Below, piece by piece: positions 57,223 to 64,000 of a DNA stretch of 64,000 bases. This DNA comes from Streptomyces inusitatus (GTDB lineage: Bacteria > Actinomycetota > Actinomycetes > Streptomycetales > Streptomycetaceae): the NCBI RefSeq assembly GCF_014651115.1, contig NZ_BMWG01000011.1, positions 145,912 through 209,911 of the forward strand, read 5' to 3'. The stretch's first letter is position 1; every line of letters begins with the position of its first letter. A model generated the notes under the pieces. It was not told the DNA's origin and did not search any database. It saw only the letters and a program-made list of their open reading frames with translations. A program made the position numbers and the translations under genes.

Positions 57223-59067
57223 ATGTGCGGCATTACCGGCTGGATATCGTTCGACCGCGAGCTGACCCAGGAGACCGCGACCCTGGAGGCCATGGTCCGC
57301 ACGCTGACGGACCGGGGGCCCGACGCCGGGGGCACATGGACCGACGGCCACGCGGCCCTGGGTCACCGCAGGCTCGCCATCATCGACCTGGCCGGCGGCG
57401 TACAGCCGATGCAGATCCAGACCCTCGCCGGCCGGATCGCCCTCACCTACAGCGGCGAGGTCTACAACTTCACCGAACTCCGCGAGGAACTCCGCCGCAG
57501 AGGACACCACTTCCGCACCGCCAGTGACACCGAGGTCGTCCTCAACGCCTATCTGGAGTGGGGCGACGCGATGGCCGAACGCCTCAACGGCATGTTCGCC
57601 TTCGCCGTCTGGGACTCGCGGACCCAGAAGCTCACCATGATCCGTGACCGGATGGGCATCAAGCCGCTCTTCTACCACCGCACGGCCGACGGGGTGATCT
57701 TTGCGTCCGAGCCCAAGGCCATCTTCGCGAACCCCCTCGCCAAGCCCGTGGTCAGCGCCCGGGGCCTGCGCGAGTTCATCGCCTTCCACCGCCCGCCCGG
57801 AGAGACGATCTGGGACGGCGTCGAAGAGGTCGTCCCCGGCACCGTCGTCACCGTCGACCACGCCGGAGTGCACCGCCGCACCTACTGGCGACTGGAGACC
57901 CAGGAGCACACCGACGACCTGGAGACCACCGTCGGCCGGGTGACCGAACTCCTCGACGACACCGTCGCCCGCCAGCTCGTCGCCGACGTGCCCACCTGCG
58001 TACTCCTCTCCGGCGGACTCGACTCCAGCGCCATCACCGCCCTCGCCGCCGCCCGGCGGGCCTCCCAGGGCGAGACGCTCGACACCTTCGCCATCGACTT
58101 CGCCGGAGAGTCCGACCACTTCGTCGCCAACGAGGTGCACGGCAGCCGCGACGCCGGATACGCGGCCGAGATGGCCCGCCACGCGGGCACCCGTCACTCC
58201 GACATCGTCCTCAGCCCGGCCGACCTCGCCGACCCCGAGGTGCGCCGCCAGGTCGTCATCGCCAGGGACAGCCCGGCCGGCCTCGGCGACATGGACGTCT
58301 CTCTCTATCTGCTCTTCAAGTCGATCCGCGAACGGTCCACCGTGGCCCTGTCCGGCGAGGCCGCCGACGAGGTCTTCGGCGGCTACGGCTGGCTCCACAA
58401 CCCCGTCGTCCAGGAACGCGAGATGTTCCCCTGGATCACCGCCGGGATGATCGGCGCCAGCCCCAACACCCAGCCCGCCGAGATGTACAACCTCGACATG
58501 CTGATCGCGACCAACCCGCTGGAGGCGGTGGCCGACGGCTACGCGACCGCCGTCGCCGAGATCGGGCAGCTGGAGACGGACAGCGCGCACGAGCAGCGCA
58601 TGCGGGTGCTGTCCTATCTGCATCTGACCCGCTTCCTGCGGATGATGCTCGACCGCAAGGACCGCATGAGCATGGCGGTCGGCCTGGAGGTCCGGGTGCC
58701 GTTCTGCGACCACCGGCTCGTCGAGTACGTGTACAACACCCCCTGGTCGATGAAGACCTACGACGGGCAGGAGAAGAGCCTGCTCCGCGGCGCGACCCGC
58801 GACCTCCTGCCGCGCTCGATCGTCGAGCGCCGCAAGAGCCCCTACCCGGTCACCCAGGACCGTGCCTACGGCGAGGCGCTCCAGCAGCAGGCCAAGCAGC
58901 TGCTCGGCGAGGACGGGCCCGTCTTCCAGATCGTCAGCCGCGACTGGCTCGCCGAGTCGGTCGCCACCGCACCCGGCGAACTCGCCCTGGCCACCCGCAA
59001 CGGCCTGGAGCGTGCCCTGGACACGGCCATCTGGCTGGACGCCTACCGGCCCGAGGTCACCATGTAG
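57223..59067 (+). CDS. Asparagine synthase-family amidotransferase (AsnB-like)
   Basis: A 614-residue glutamine-dependent amidotransferase. The mature N-terminus has the catalytic Cys2 (MCGITGW), followed by the Ntn glutaminase domain (RGPDAGG, GHRRLAIIDL). The synthetase domain has the ATP-pyrophosphatase loop LLSGGLDSSAI near residue 264, and ALSGEAADEVFGGYGW, LDRKDRMSMAVGLEVRVPFCD. GAGGAG is just upstream of the start. It may be ordinary asparagine synthase or amidate a carboxylate in the neighbouring polyketide pathway (as AsnB-like enzymes do for malonamoyl starters); motifs do not separate these. Convergent with the glycosyltransferase gene. Confidence 0.92.
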   Translation: MCGITGWISFDRELTQETATLEAMVRTLTDRGPDAGGTWTDGHAALGHRRLAIIDLAGGVQPMQIQTLAGRIALTYSGEVYNFTELREELRRRGHHFRTASDTEVVLNAYLEWGDAMAERLNGMFAFAVWDSRTQKLTMIRDRMGIKPLFYHRTADGVIFASEPKAIFANPLAKPVVSARGLREFIAFHRPPGETIWDGVEEVVPGTVVTVDHAGVHRRTYWRLETQEHTDDLETTVGRVTELLDDTVARQLVADVPTCVLLSGGLDSSAITALAAARRASQGETLDTFAIDFAGESDHFVANEVHGSRDAGYAAEMARHAGTRHSDIVLSPADLADPEVRRQVVIARDSPAGLGDMDVSLYLLFKSIRERSTVALSGEAADEVFGGYGWLHNPVVQEREMFPWITAGMIGASPNTQPAEMYNLDMLIATNPLEAVADGYATAVAEIGQLETDSAHEQRMRVLSYLHLTRFLRMMLDRKDRMSMAVGLEVRVPFCDHRLVEYVYNTPWSMKTYDGQEKSLLRGATRDLLPRSIVERRKSPYPVTQDRAYGEALQQQAKQLLGEDGPVFQIVSRDWLAESVATAPGELALATRNGLERALDTAIWLDAYRPEVTM

Positions 59068-59085
59068 CCGCGGCGGTACGCGACC

Positions 59086-59132
59086 GAAGGCGGGCGGGCC
59101 GGCATCCGTACGATGCCGGTCCGGCCGCCTTC
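59086..59132. terminator. Imperfect 21-base hairpin between convergent genes
   Basis: Arms 59,086-59,106 and 59,112-59,132 pair over 21 positions with two mismatches and a 5-base loop (cgtac). Lies between the AsnB-like gene and the convergent glycosyltransferase gene. Confidence 0.75.
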
Positions 59133-59160
59133 ATGCGTACGGCCCCGCCCCGCGCACGGC

Positions 59161-60285
59161 TCAGCCGGTCAGGGCCAGCGCCTCCAGCCTCGGCACCAGC
59201 GACGCGGGCGAAGGCATCGACCCGATCTCCTCCCGGACCTCCCGCGCCACCGCCGACAGCTTCTCGTCCGACAGCAGCCTCCGCAGCACCACAGGATTCA
59301 GATCGTCGGCCGTGCCGTTCAGCCCCGCACCCCGGTCACCGACCGCCCCGGCGTTGATCCCCCGGTCCGCGCCGTCCGGCAGGACCAGCTGCGGCACACC
59401 CGCGTTGAGCGCCGCCAGCGTCGTACCCGCGCCCCCGTGGTGCACCGCCGCGTCGCACCTCTCCAGCAGCGCCATCAGCGGCACCCACCCCACGGTCCGC
59501 ACATTGTCCGGGAGCGTGCCCAGCGCCGCCGTGTCCACCTCGCCCAGCGCCAGCACGAACTCCGCGTCCACCTCCGCGGCGGCGGCCACCAGCCGCTGCA
59601 CCGGCCCCAGCCCGTTGATGTGCACCGTCGCCGTGCCCAGCGTCACCCCCACCCGGGGCCTCGGACGCTCGTCCAGCAGCCAGTCCGGCAGCACGGCACC
59701 GCTGTTGTACGGAACCGGCCGCATCGACCAGCCGTCCCGCTCCGGCTCCACCATGCTCGGCGGCGCGATGTCCAGCGTCGGCACCCGCTCGGCCACGCTC
59801 TCCACCCCGTGCCGGGCCATCGTCTCCGTCAGCATCGACACGGTCAGCTCCCGCAGCTGAGTGCCGCGCGCGAAGCCGAAATTGTGCTGAACGGCCGGAA
59901 CACCCAGACGCGCGGCGGCGATCAGCCCCGCCACGAAGATCTGCTCGAACACGATCAGATCGGGCTTGAAACGATCGGCGGTCCGTACGATGCCGTCCGC
60001 CAGGCTCTCGTTGAGATGGGCGAAGAGCCGCAGACCGTCCATCGGATCGATCTCCCCCGGCTGACGCAGCCGCGCGATCAGCTCCCCGGCCGTCGACTGG
60101 AGGAAGTCCTCCAGGACGAACCCGGGAGAGACGTCCGCCACATGCAGACCGGCGTCCGCCGCCTTCAGCGCGTCACCCGCGCTGGCGACCAGGACGTCAT
60201 GGCCCGCCGAGCGCAACGCCCAGGCCAGCGGAACAGTGGGAAAGACATGGCCGATGGCCGGATAGGTCACGAACAGCACGCGCAT
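59161..60285 (-). CDS. Macrolide-type glycosyltransferase (GT1/MGT family)
   Basis: A 374-residue GT-B enzyme from ATG 60285, with GAGGAA upstream; the open frame runs back to 60,450 but the family N-terminus MRVLFVTYPAIGHVFPTVPLAWAL fixes the start. The donor-binding signature is AVHHGGAGTTLAALNAGVPQLVLP with DGADRGINA. It would attach a deoxysugar from a nucleotide donor to a polyketide aglycone, a role that fits the divergent PKS gene. No sugar-nucleotide biosynthesis genes for it are seen nearby except the distant epimerase/kinase set. Confidence 0.9.
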   Translation of the reverse strand: MRVLFVTYPAIGHVFPTVPLAWALRSAGHDVLVASAGDALKAADAGLHVADVSPGFVLEDFLQSTAGELIARLRQPGEIDPMDGLRLFAHLNESLADGIVRTADRFKPDLIVFEQIFVAGLIAAARLGVPAVQHNFGFARGTQLRELTVSMLTETMARHGVESVAERVPTLDIAPPSMVEPERDGWSMRPVPYNSGAVLPDWLLDERPRPRVGVTLGTATVHINGLGPVQRLVAAAAEVDAEFVLALGEVDTAALGTLPDNVRTVGWVPLMALLERCDAAVHHGGAGTTLAALNAGVPQLVLPDGADRGINAGAVGDRGAGLNGTADDLNPVVLRRLLSDEKLSAVAREVREEIGSMPSPASLVPRLEALALTG

Positions 60286-60539
60286 GGAAAAGCGTTCCTC
60301 CCGTATAGCCGCGTATTTACGATGCCGGAGATTCAGCCGACAAAGAGACGGCGTCGAAATTCTTGCAATTACCTGCCTTCGAAGGGCATCCTGATGCAGT
60401 CGTGCGTATCGCGTCAAGGAATCACCCAGAGCCATTGGATAAGGGTCCATAGGGGGTTGTTAGGGGTTTTTCCCATCCCTTTCCCATGGAAGGGTTACCT
60501 CTGGTCTTGGATTCTCATTCCGGGGGTATGGAGCGCGCG
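60286..60539. promoter_or_regulatory. Divergent region between glycosyltransferase and PKS
   Basis: 254 bases with markedly lower GC content than the genes. TAGGGG occurs at 60,450-60,455 and 60,461-60,466 in direct repeat, just before a T-rich run; the same hexamer occurs upstream of the thioesterase gene. Probably carries both promoters and a regulator site. Confidence 0.45.
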
Positions 60540-63500
60540 ATGTTGAACGAGTCCCAGGATTTCGCAGCCGAAATCAATGCCGCCTCCGGGGCCGAGGGAA
60601 GCGCTGAGGGAACCACCGAGGGAAGCCCCGAGGAAACCCAGGGCGCCGGCGGCGAGGGACAGGCATCGTGGCAGCGCAGGCTGACCGGCCTCGCCGAGAC
60701 CGAACAGCACACCGCCCTGCTGGAATGGGTCACCTCGCTGGTCTCCGCCGCGCTCCGGGACGCCGCCCCCGCCACGCTCGACCCCCACCGCCCCTTCCTG
60801 GAGCTGGGCTTCGACTCGCTCGCCGCCGTCGACCTGCACAGCAGGATCACCGCCGGAACCGGACTGCGACTGCCCGTCACCCTCGCCTTCGACCACCCCA
60901 CCCCGGCCGCCCTCGCCCGCCGGCTGCACGGCGAGATCCTCGGCCTGACCGGCCCCGCCGGCCCGCCCGTCACCGCCGCCCTCGGCAGCGACGAACCCAT
61001 CGCCATCGTCGGCATCGGCTGCCGCTTCCCCGGCGACGTCCAAACCCCCGAAGCCCTCTGGGACCTGGTCGCGGCCGGCGCCGACGCCATCTCCGAATTC
61101 CCCACGGGCCGAGGCTGGGACCTCGACGGACTGTACGACCCCGACCCCGACAATTCCGGTACGAGCTACGCCCGCGAGGGCGGCTTCCTCCACGACGCCG
61201 ACCAATTCGACGCGGCATTCTTCGGGATCTCCCCGCGCGAAGCGCTCGCCATGGACCCGCAGCAGCGTCTCCTCCTCGAAACCTCCTGGGAGGCATTCGA
61301 GCGCGCGGGCGTCGACCCCGCCGCCGCCCACGGCAGCCAGGTCGGCGTCTTCGTCGGCGTCGAGACCCAGGAATACGGCCCCCGGCTCCAGGACGCGGTC
61401 GACGGATTCGAGGGATACCTCGTCACCGGAAACGCGGCGAGTGTCGCCTCCGGCCGTATCGCCTACACCTTCGGCTTCGAGGGCCCGACGGTCACCGTCG
61501 ACACCGCCTGCTCCTCCTCGCTGGCCGCCCTCCACCTCGCCGTACAGGCGCTGCGTACCGGCGAATGCTCCCTCGCCCTCGCCGGCGGAGCCGCCGTGAT
61601 GGCGAGCCCCGGCTCGTTCATCTCCTTCAGCCGTCAGCGCGGCCTCGCCGCCGACGGCCGCTGCAAGCCCTTCGCCGCCGCCGCCGACGGCACCGGCTGG
61701 GGCGAGGGCGTCGGCATGCTCCTCGTCGAGCGCCTCTCCGACGCGCGCGCCAACGGCCACCAGGTCCTCGCCGTCGTCCGGGGCTCCGCCATCAACCAGG
61801 ACGGCGCGTCCAACGGCCTCACCGCCCCCAGCGGACCGTCCCAGCAGCGCGTCATCCGCCAGGCCCTGGCCAACGCGAGCCTGACCGCCGAAGACGTCGA
61901 CGTCGTCGAGGCACACGGCACCGGAACCAAGCTCGGCGACCCCATCGAGGCACAGGCCCTGCTCGCCGCCTACGGCCAGGACCGCCCCGAGGACCGTCCG
62001 CTCTGGCTCGGCTCGCTCAAGTCGAACATCGGCCACACCCAGGCCGCCGCCGGAGTCGCCGGCATCATCAAGATGATCATGGCGATGCGGCACGGGGTCC
62101 TCCCGAAGACCCTGCACGTCGACGAGCCCACCCCCCATGTCGACTGGGAGTCCGGCGCGGTCTCACTGCTCACCGAGGCACGCCAGTGGCCCGCGGGCGA
62201 CCGCCCGCGCCGGGCCGGCGTCTCCTCGTTCGGCATGAGCGGCACCAACGCCCACGCCATCATCGAAGAGCCGGACGCGGAGGACGCCGCCACCGCCGCC
62301 CGGAACCCCCTCCGGGGCGACGACGACCAGCCGGGTGCGGGTGCGGGTGCGGGTGCCGGTGTGCTTCCCTGGGCCCTGTCCGCCAAGACCCCGGAAGCCC
62401 TGCGCGCGGCGGCCCGCCGACTCCGCGCCCACGTCGAAGCGGAACCCGACACCGACACCGCCGCCGACGGCTCGGTGGCCGCCGCCACGGCCGCCGACAT
62501 CGGCCACTCACTGGCCACCACCCGAGGCGTCTTCGCCCACCGCGCCGTCGTCCTCGGCGACGACCGAGAGGCACTGCTGCGCGGCCTCGACGCCCTCGCC
62601 GAGGAGACCAACACCCCGGCCCTCGTCCAGGGCGCGCCCGCCCCGGGCAAGCTCGCCCTCCTCTTCACCGGCCAGGGCAGCCAGCGGCTCGCGATGGGCC
62701 GCGAGCTGTACGAGGCGTACCCCGTCTTCGCCGACGCCCTCGACGACGCGTGCTGGCACCTCGACGACCAGCTGGAGATACCCCTCCTCGACGTCCTCTT
62801 CGCCGACGCGGACACGGAGGAGGCCGCCCTCCTCCACCAGACCGCCTACACCCAGCCCGCGCTGTTCGCTGTTGAGGTGGCGCTGTTCCGGCTCCTTGAG
62901 TCGTGGGGCGTACGTCCCGACTTCTTGTCCGGTCACTCCATTGGTGAGATCGCTGCGGCGCATGTGGCGGGTGTGTTCTCGTTGGAGGATGCCTGCACGC
63001 TGGTGGCGGCTCGTGGCCGTTTGATGCAGGCGCTGCCCACGGGCGGTGTGATGATCGCGGTCCAGGCGTCGGAGGACGAGATCCTCCCGCTGCTCACGGA
63101 CCGCGTCAGCATTGCCGCGATCAACGGCCCGCAGTCGGTCGTCATCGCCGGTGACGAGGACGCGGCGGCCACCATCTCGGCGTCCTTCGAGGCCCGGGGC
63201 CGCAGGACCAAGCGCCTTACGGTCAGTCACGCCTTCCACTCGCCGCACATGGACGGCATGCTGGCGGAGTTCCTCCGGGTGGCGCAGGTCCTCGACTACT
63301 CGGCGCCCACCATCCCCGTCGTCTCCCTCCTCACCGGGCGCGGGGCGAGCGCCGACGAACTGTGCTCCCCCGAGTACTGGGTGCGCCACGTCCGTGAAGC
63401 CGTCCGCTTCCTCGACGGCATGCGGACCCTCTCGGAGAGCGGCGTCGCCACCTTCCTCGAACTCGGCCCCGGCGCGGTCCTCACCGCCATGGCGCAGGAC

Positions 63501-64000
63501 TGTGTGGACACGTCCGGCACCGCCTTCGTCCCCGCCCTGATCCCCGGCCACGCCGAGCGGAACACCCTCCTCACCGCCGTCGCCCGGGCCCATGTCCGAG
63601 GGGCCGCCGTGAACTGGCAGGCGCTCTTCGACGGCACCGGCGCGCGGCGCGTCGAGCTGCCGACGTACGCCTTCCAGCGCGCCTCCTACTGGATGGACTC
63701 GCGCCCCACCGCCTCCGGCCCCACCGCCCACGCCGCCGACCCGGCCGATCGCGCCTTCTGGGACGCGATCGAGCACGAGGACGTCGCCGGCCTCGCCGCC
63801 GAGCTGGATGTGGACAGCGACGCGCCCATCAGCGAGCTGATCCCGGCTCTCTCGGCCTGGCGTCGCAGGCACCGTGTGCAGTCGGAGGTGGATGCCTGGC
63901 GTTATCGGGTGTCGTGGAAGCCGCTGGGTGAGGTTTCTGGTGTGGGGTTGTCGGGTGTGTGGCTGGTGTTGGTGCCGGCTGGTGTCGATGACTCGGCTGT
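60540..64000 (+). CDS. Modular type I polyketide synthase, 5' part (ACP-KS-AT-...), runs off the window
   Basis: At least 1,153 residues, open to the window end. ATG 60540 has GGAG six bases upstream; ATG 60528 is an in-frame alternative. After a Gly/Glu/Ser-rich leader (residues about 8-45) comes an ACP with Ser93 in LGFDSL, then a KS (about 152-575) with Cys324 in VDTACSSSL, His459 in VEAHGTGTKLGD and KSNIGHTQAAAG. The AT (about 705-1010) has Ser800 in GHSIGE and the HAFH motif at 897-900, which predicts malonyl-CoA. The sequence after about residue 1,065 (WRYRVSWKPLG) resembles the structural start of a KR. No KSQ or loading AT precedes the ACP, so the starter must be loaded in trans. Confidence 0.93.
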   Translation, partial: MLNESQDFAAEINAASGAEGSAEGTTEGSPEETQGAGGEGQASWQRRLTGLAETEQHTALLEWVTSLVSAALRDAAPATLDPHRPFLELGFDSLAAVDLHSRITAGTGLRLPVTLAFDHPTPAALARRLHGEILGLTGPAGPPVTAALGSDEPIAIVGIGCRFPGDVQTPEALWDLVAAGADAISEFPTGRGWDLDGLYDPDPDNSGTSYAREGGFLHDADQFDAAFFGISPREALAMDPQQRLLLETSWEAFERAGVDPAAAHGSQVGVFVGVETQEYGPRLQDAVDGFEGYLVTGNAASVASGRIAYTFGFEGPTVTVDTACSSSLAALHLAVQALRTGECSLALAGGAAVMASPGSFISFSRQRGLAADGRCKPFAAAADGTGWGEGVGMLLVERLSDARANGHQVLAVVRGSAINQDGASNGLTAPSGPSQQRVIRQALANASLTAEDVDVVEAHGTGTKLGDPIEAQALLAAYGQDRPEDRPLWLGSLKSNIGHTQAAAGVAGIIKMIMAMRHGVLPKTLHVDEPTPHVDWESGAVSLLTEARQWPAGDRPRRAGVSSFGMSGTNAHAIIEEPDAEDAATAARNPLRGDDDQPGAGAGAGAGVLPWALSAKTPEALRAAARRLRAHVEAEPDTDTAADGSVAAATAADIGHSLATTRGVFAHRAVVLGDDREALLRGLDALAEETNTPALVQGAPAPGKLALLFTGQGSQRLAMGRELYEAYPVFADALDDACWHLDDQLEIPLLDVLFADADTEEAALLHQTAYTQPALFAVEVALFRLLESWGVRPDFLSGHSIGEIAAAHVAGVFSLEDACTLVAARGRLMQALPTGGVMIAVQASEDEILPLLTDRVSIAAINGPQSVVIAGDEDAAATISASFEARGRRTKRLTVSHAFHSPHMDGMLAEFLRVAQVLDYSAPTIPVVSLLTGRGASADELCSPEYWVRHVREAVRFLDGMRTLSESGVATFLELGPGAVLTAMAQDCVDTSGTAFVPALIPGHAERNTLLTAVARAHVRGAAVNWQALFDGTGARRVELPTYAFQRASYWMDSRPTASGPTAHAADPADRAFWDAIEHEDVAGLAAELDVDSDAPISELIPALSAWRRRHRVQSEVDAWRYRVSWKPLGEVSGVGLSGVWLVLVPAGVDDSA

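Noticed and set aside
60668..62875. Long alternative-frame open reading frame inside the PKS
   Set aside because: Arg/Pro-rich shadow; the PKS domains are in the frame starting at 60,540.

Overview
The window is very GC-rich, with C/G-dominated third codon positions, many GTG/TTG starts, and ATGA/GTGA stop-start overlaps. Gene content (LAL-family LuxR regulator, NarL-type two-component pair, modular type I PKS, binding-protein-dependent sugar transporter without its own ATPase) points to a Streptomyces or close relative. No rRNA, tRNA, CRISPR array, transposase, integrase, capsid or terminase gene was seen.

Region 1 (1-21,137) is a compact one-strand operon for an extracellular contractile injection system (eCIS, phage-tail-like). 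In order: C-terminus of a sheath protein, tube protein, second sheath-like protein, second tube-like protein, a small DUF5908-type protein, LysM protein, gp27-like and gp5/OB-fold spike parts, gp25, two baseplate-J-like proteins, a tail-protein-I-like protein, three paralogous fibre-like proteins, an unknown protein, a probable tape-measure protein and an AAA+ ATPase. No cargo toxin is recognisable. The 5' end of the operon lies outside the window.

Region 2 (21,235-38,658) is a mixed set of small-molecule genes: an iodotyrosine-deiodinase-like nitroreductase, two SAM methyltransferases, two paralogous proteins of an unfamiliar glycosyltransferase-like type (QDD motif) that bracket the set, a sugar epimerase-Nudix-GHMP kinase operon, a radical SAM enzyme, a sugar-type ABC importer, an amidinotransferase with a HAD protein, an N,N-dimethylformamidase-like protein and a GNAT-like transferase. 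I read this as a candidate biosynthetic cluster for a guanidino- and sugar-containing metabolite. That is inference; the product is unknown.

Region 3 (38,836-47,567) looks like ordinary chromosome: small membrane proteins (including DoxX and DUF350), an APC amino-acid permease, an unknown soluble protein, and a three-gene glycerol operon (FGGY kinase plus a GlpA-like flavoprotein with an Fe-S tail plus a second flavoprotein).

Region 4 (48,130-64,000) is probably the edge of a polyketide cluster mixed with housekeeping genes: type II thioesterase, large LAL regulator, a response regulator/histidine kinase pair, membrane protein, two bacterial-PH membrane proteins, an AsnB-type amidotransferase, a macrolide-type glycosyltransferase, and the start of a modular PKS whose first domain is an ACP followed by KS and a malonyl-type AT. 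The PKS runs off the right edge. Several strong hairpin terminators separate the transcription units. Functions rest on motifs and neighbourhood read by eye; no database search was possible.
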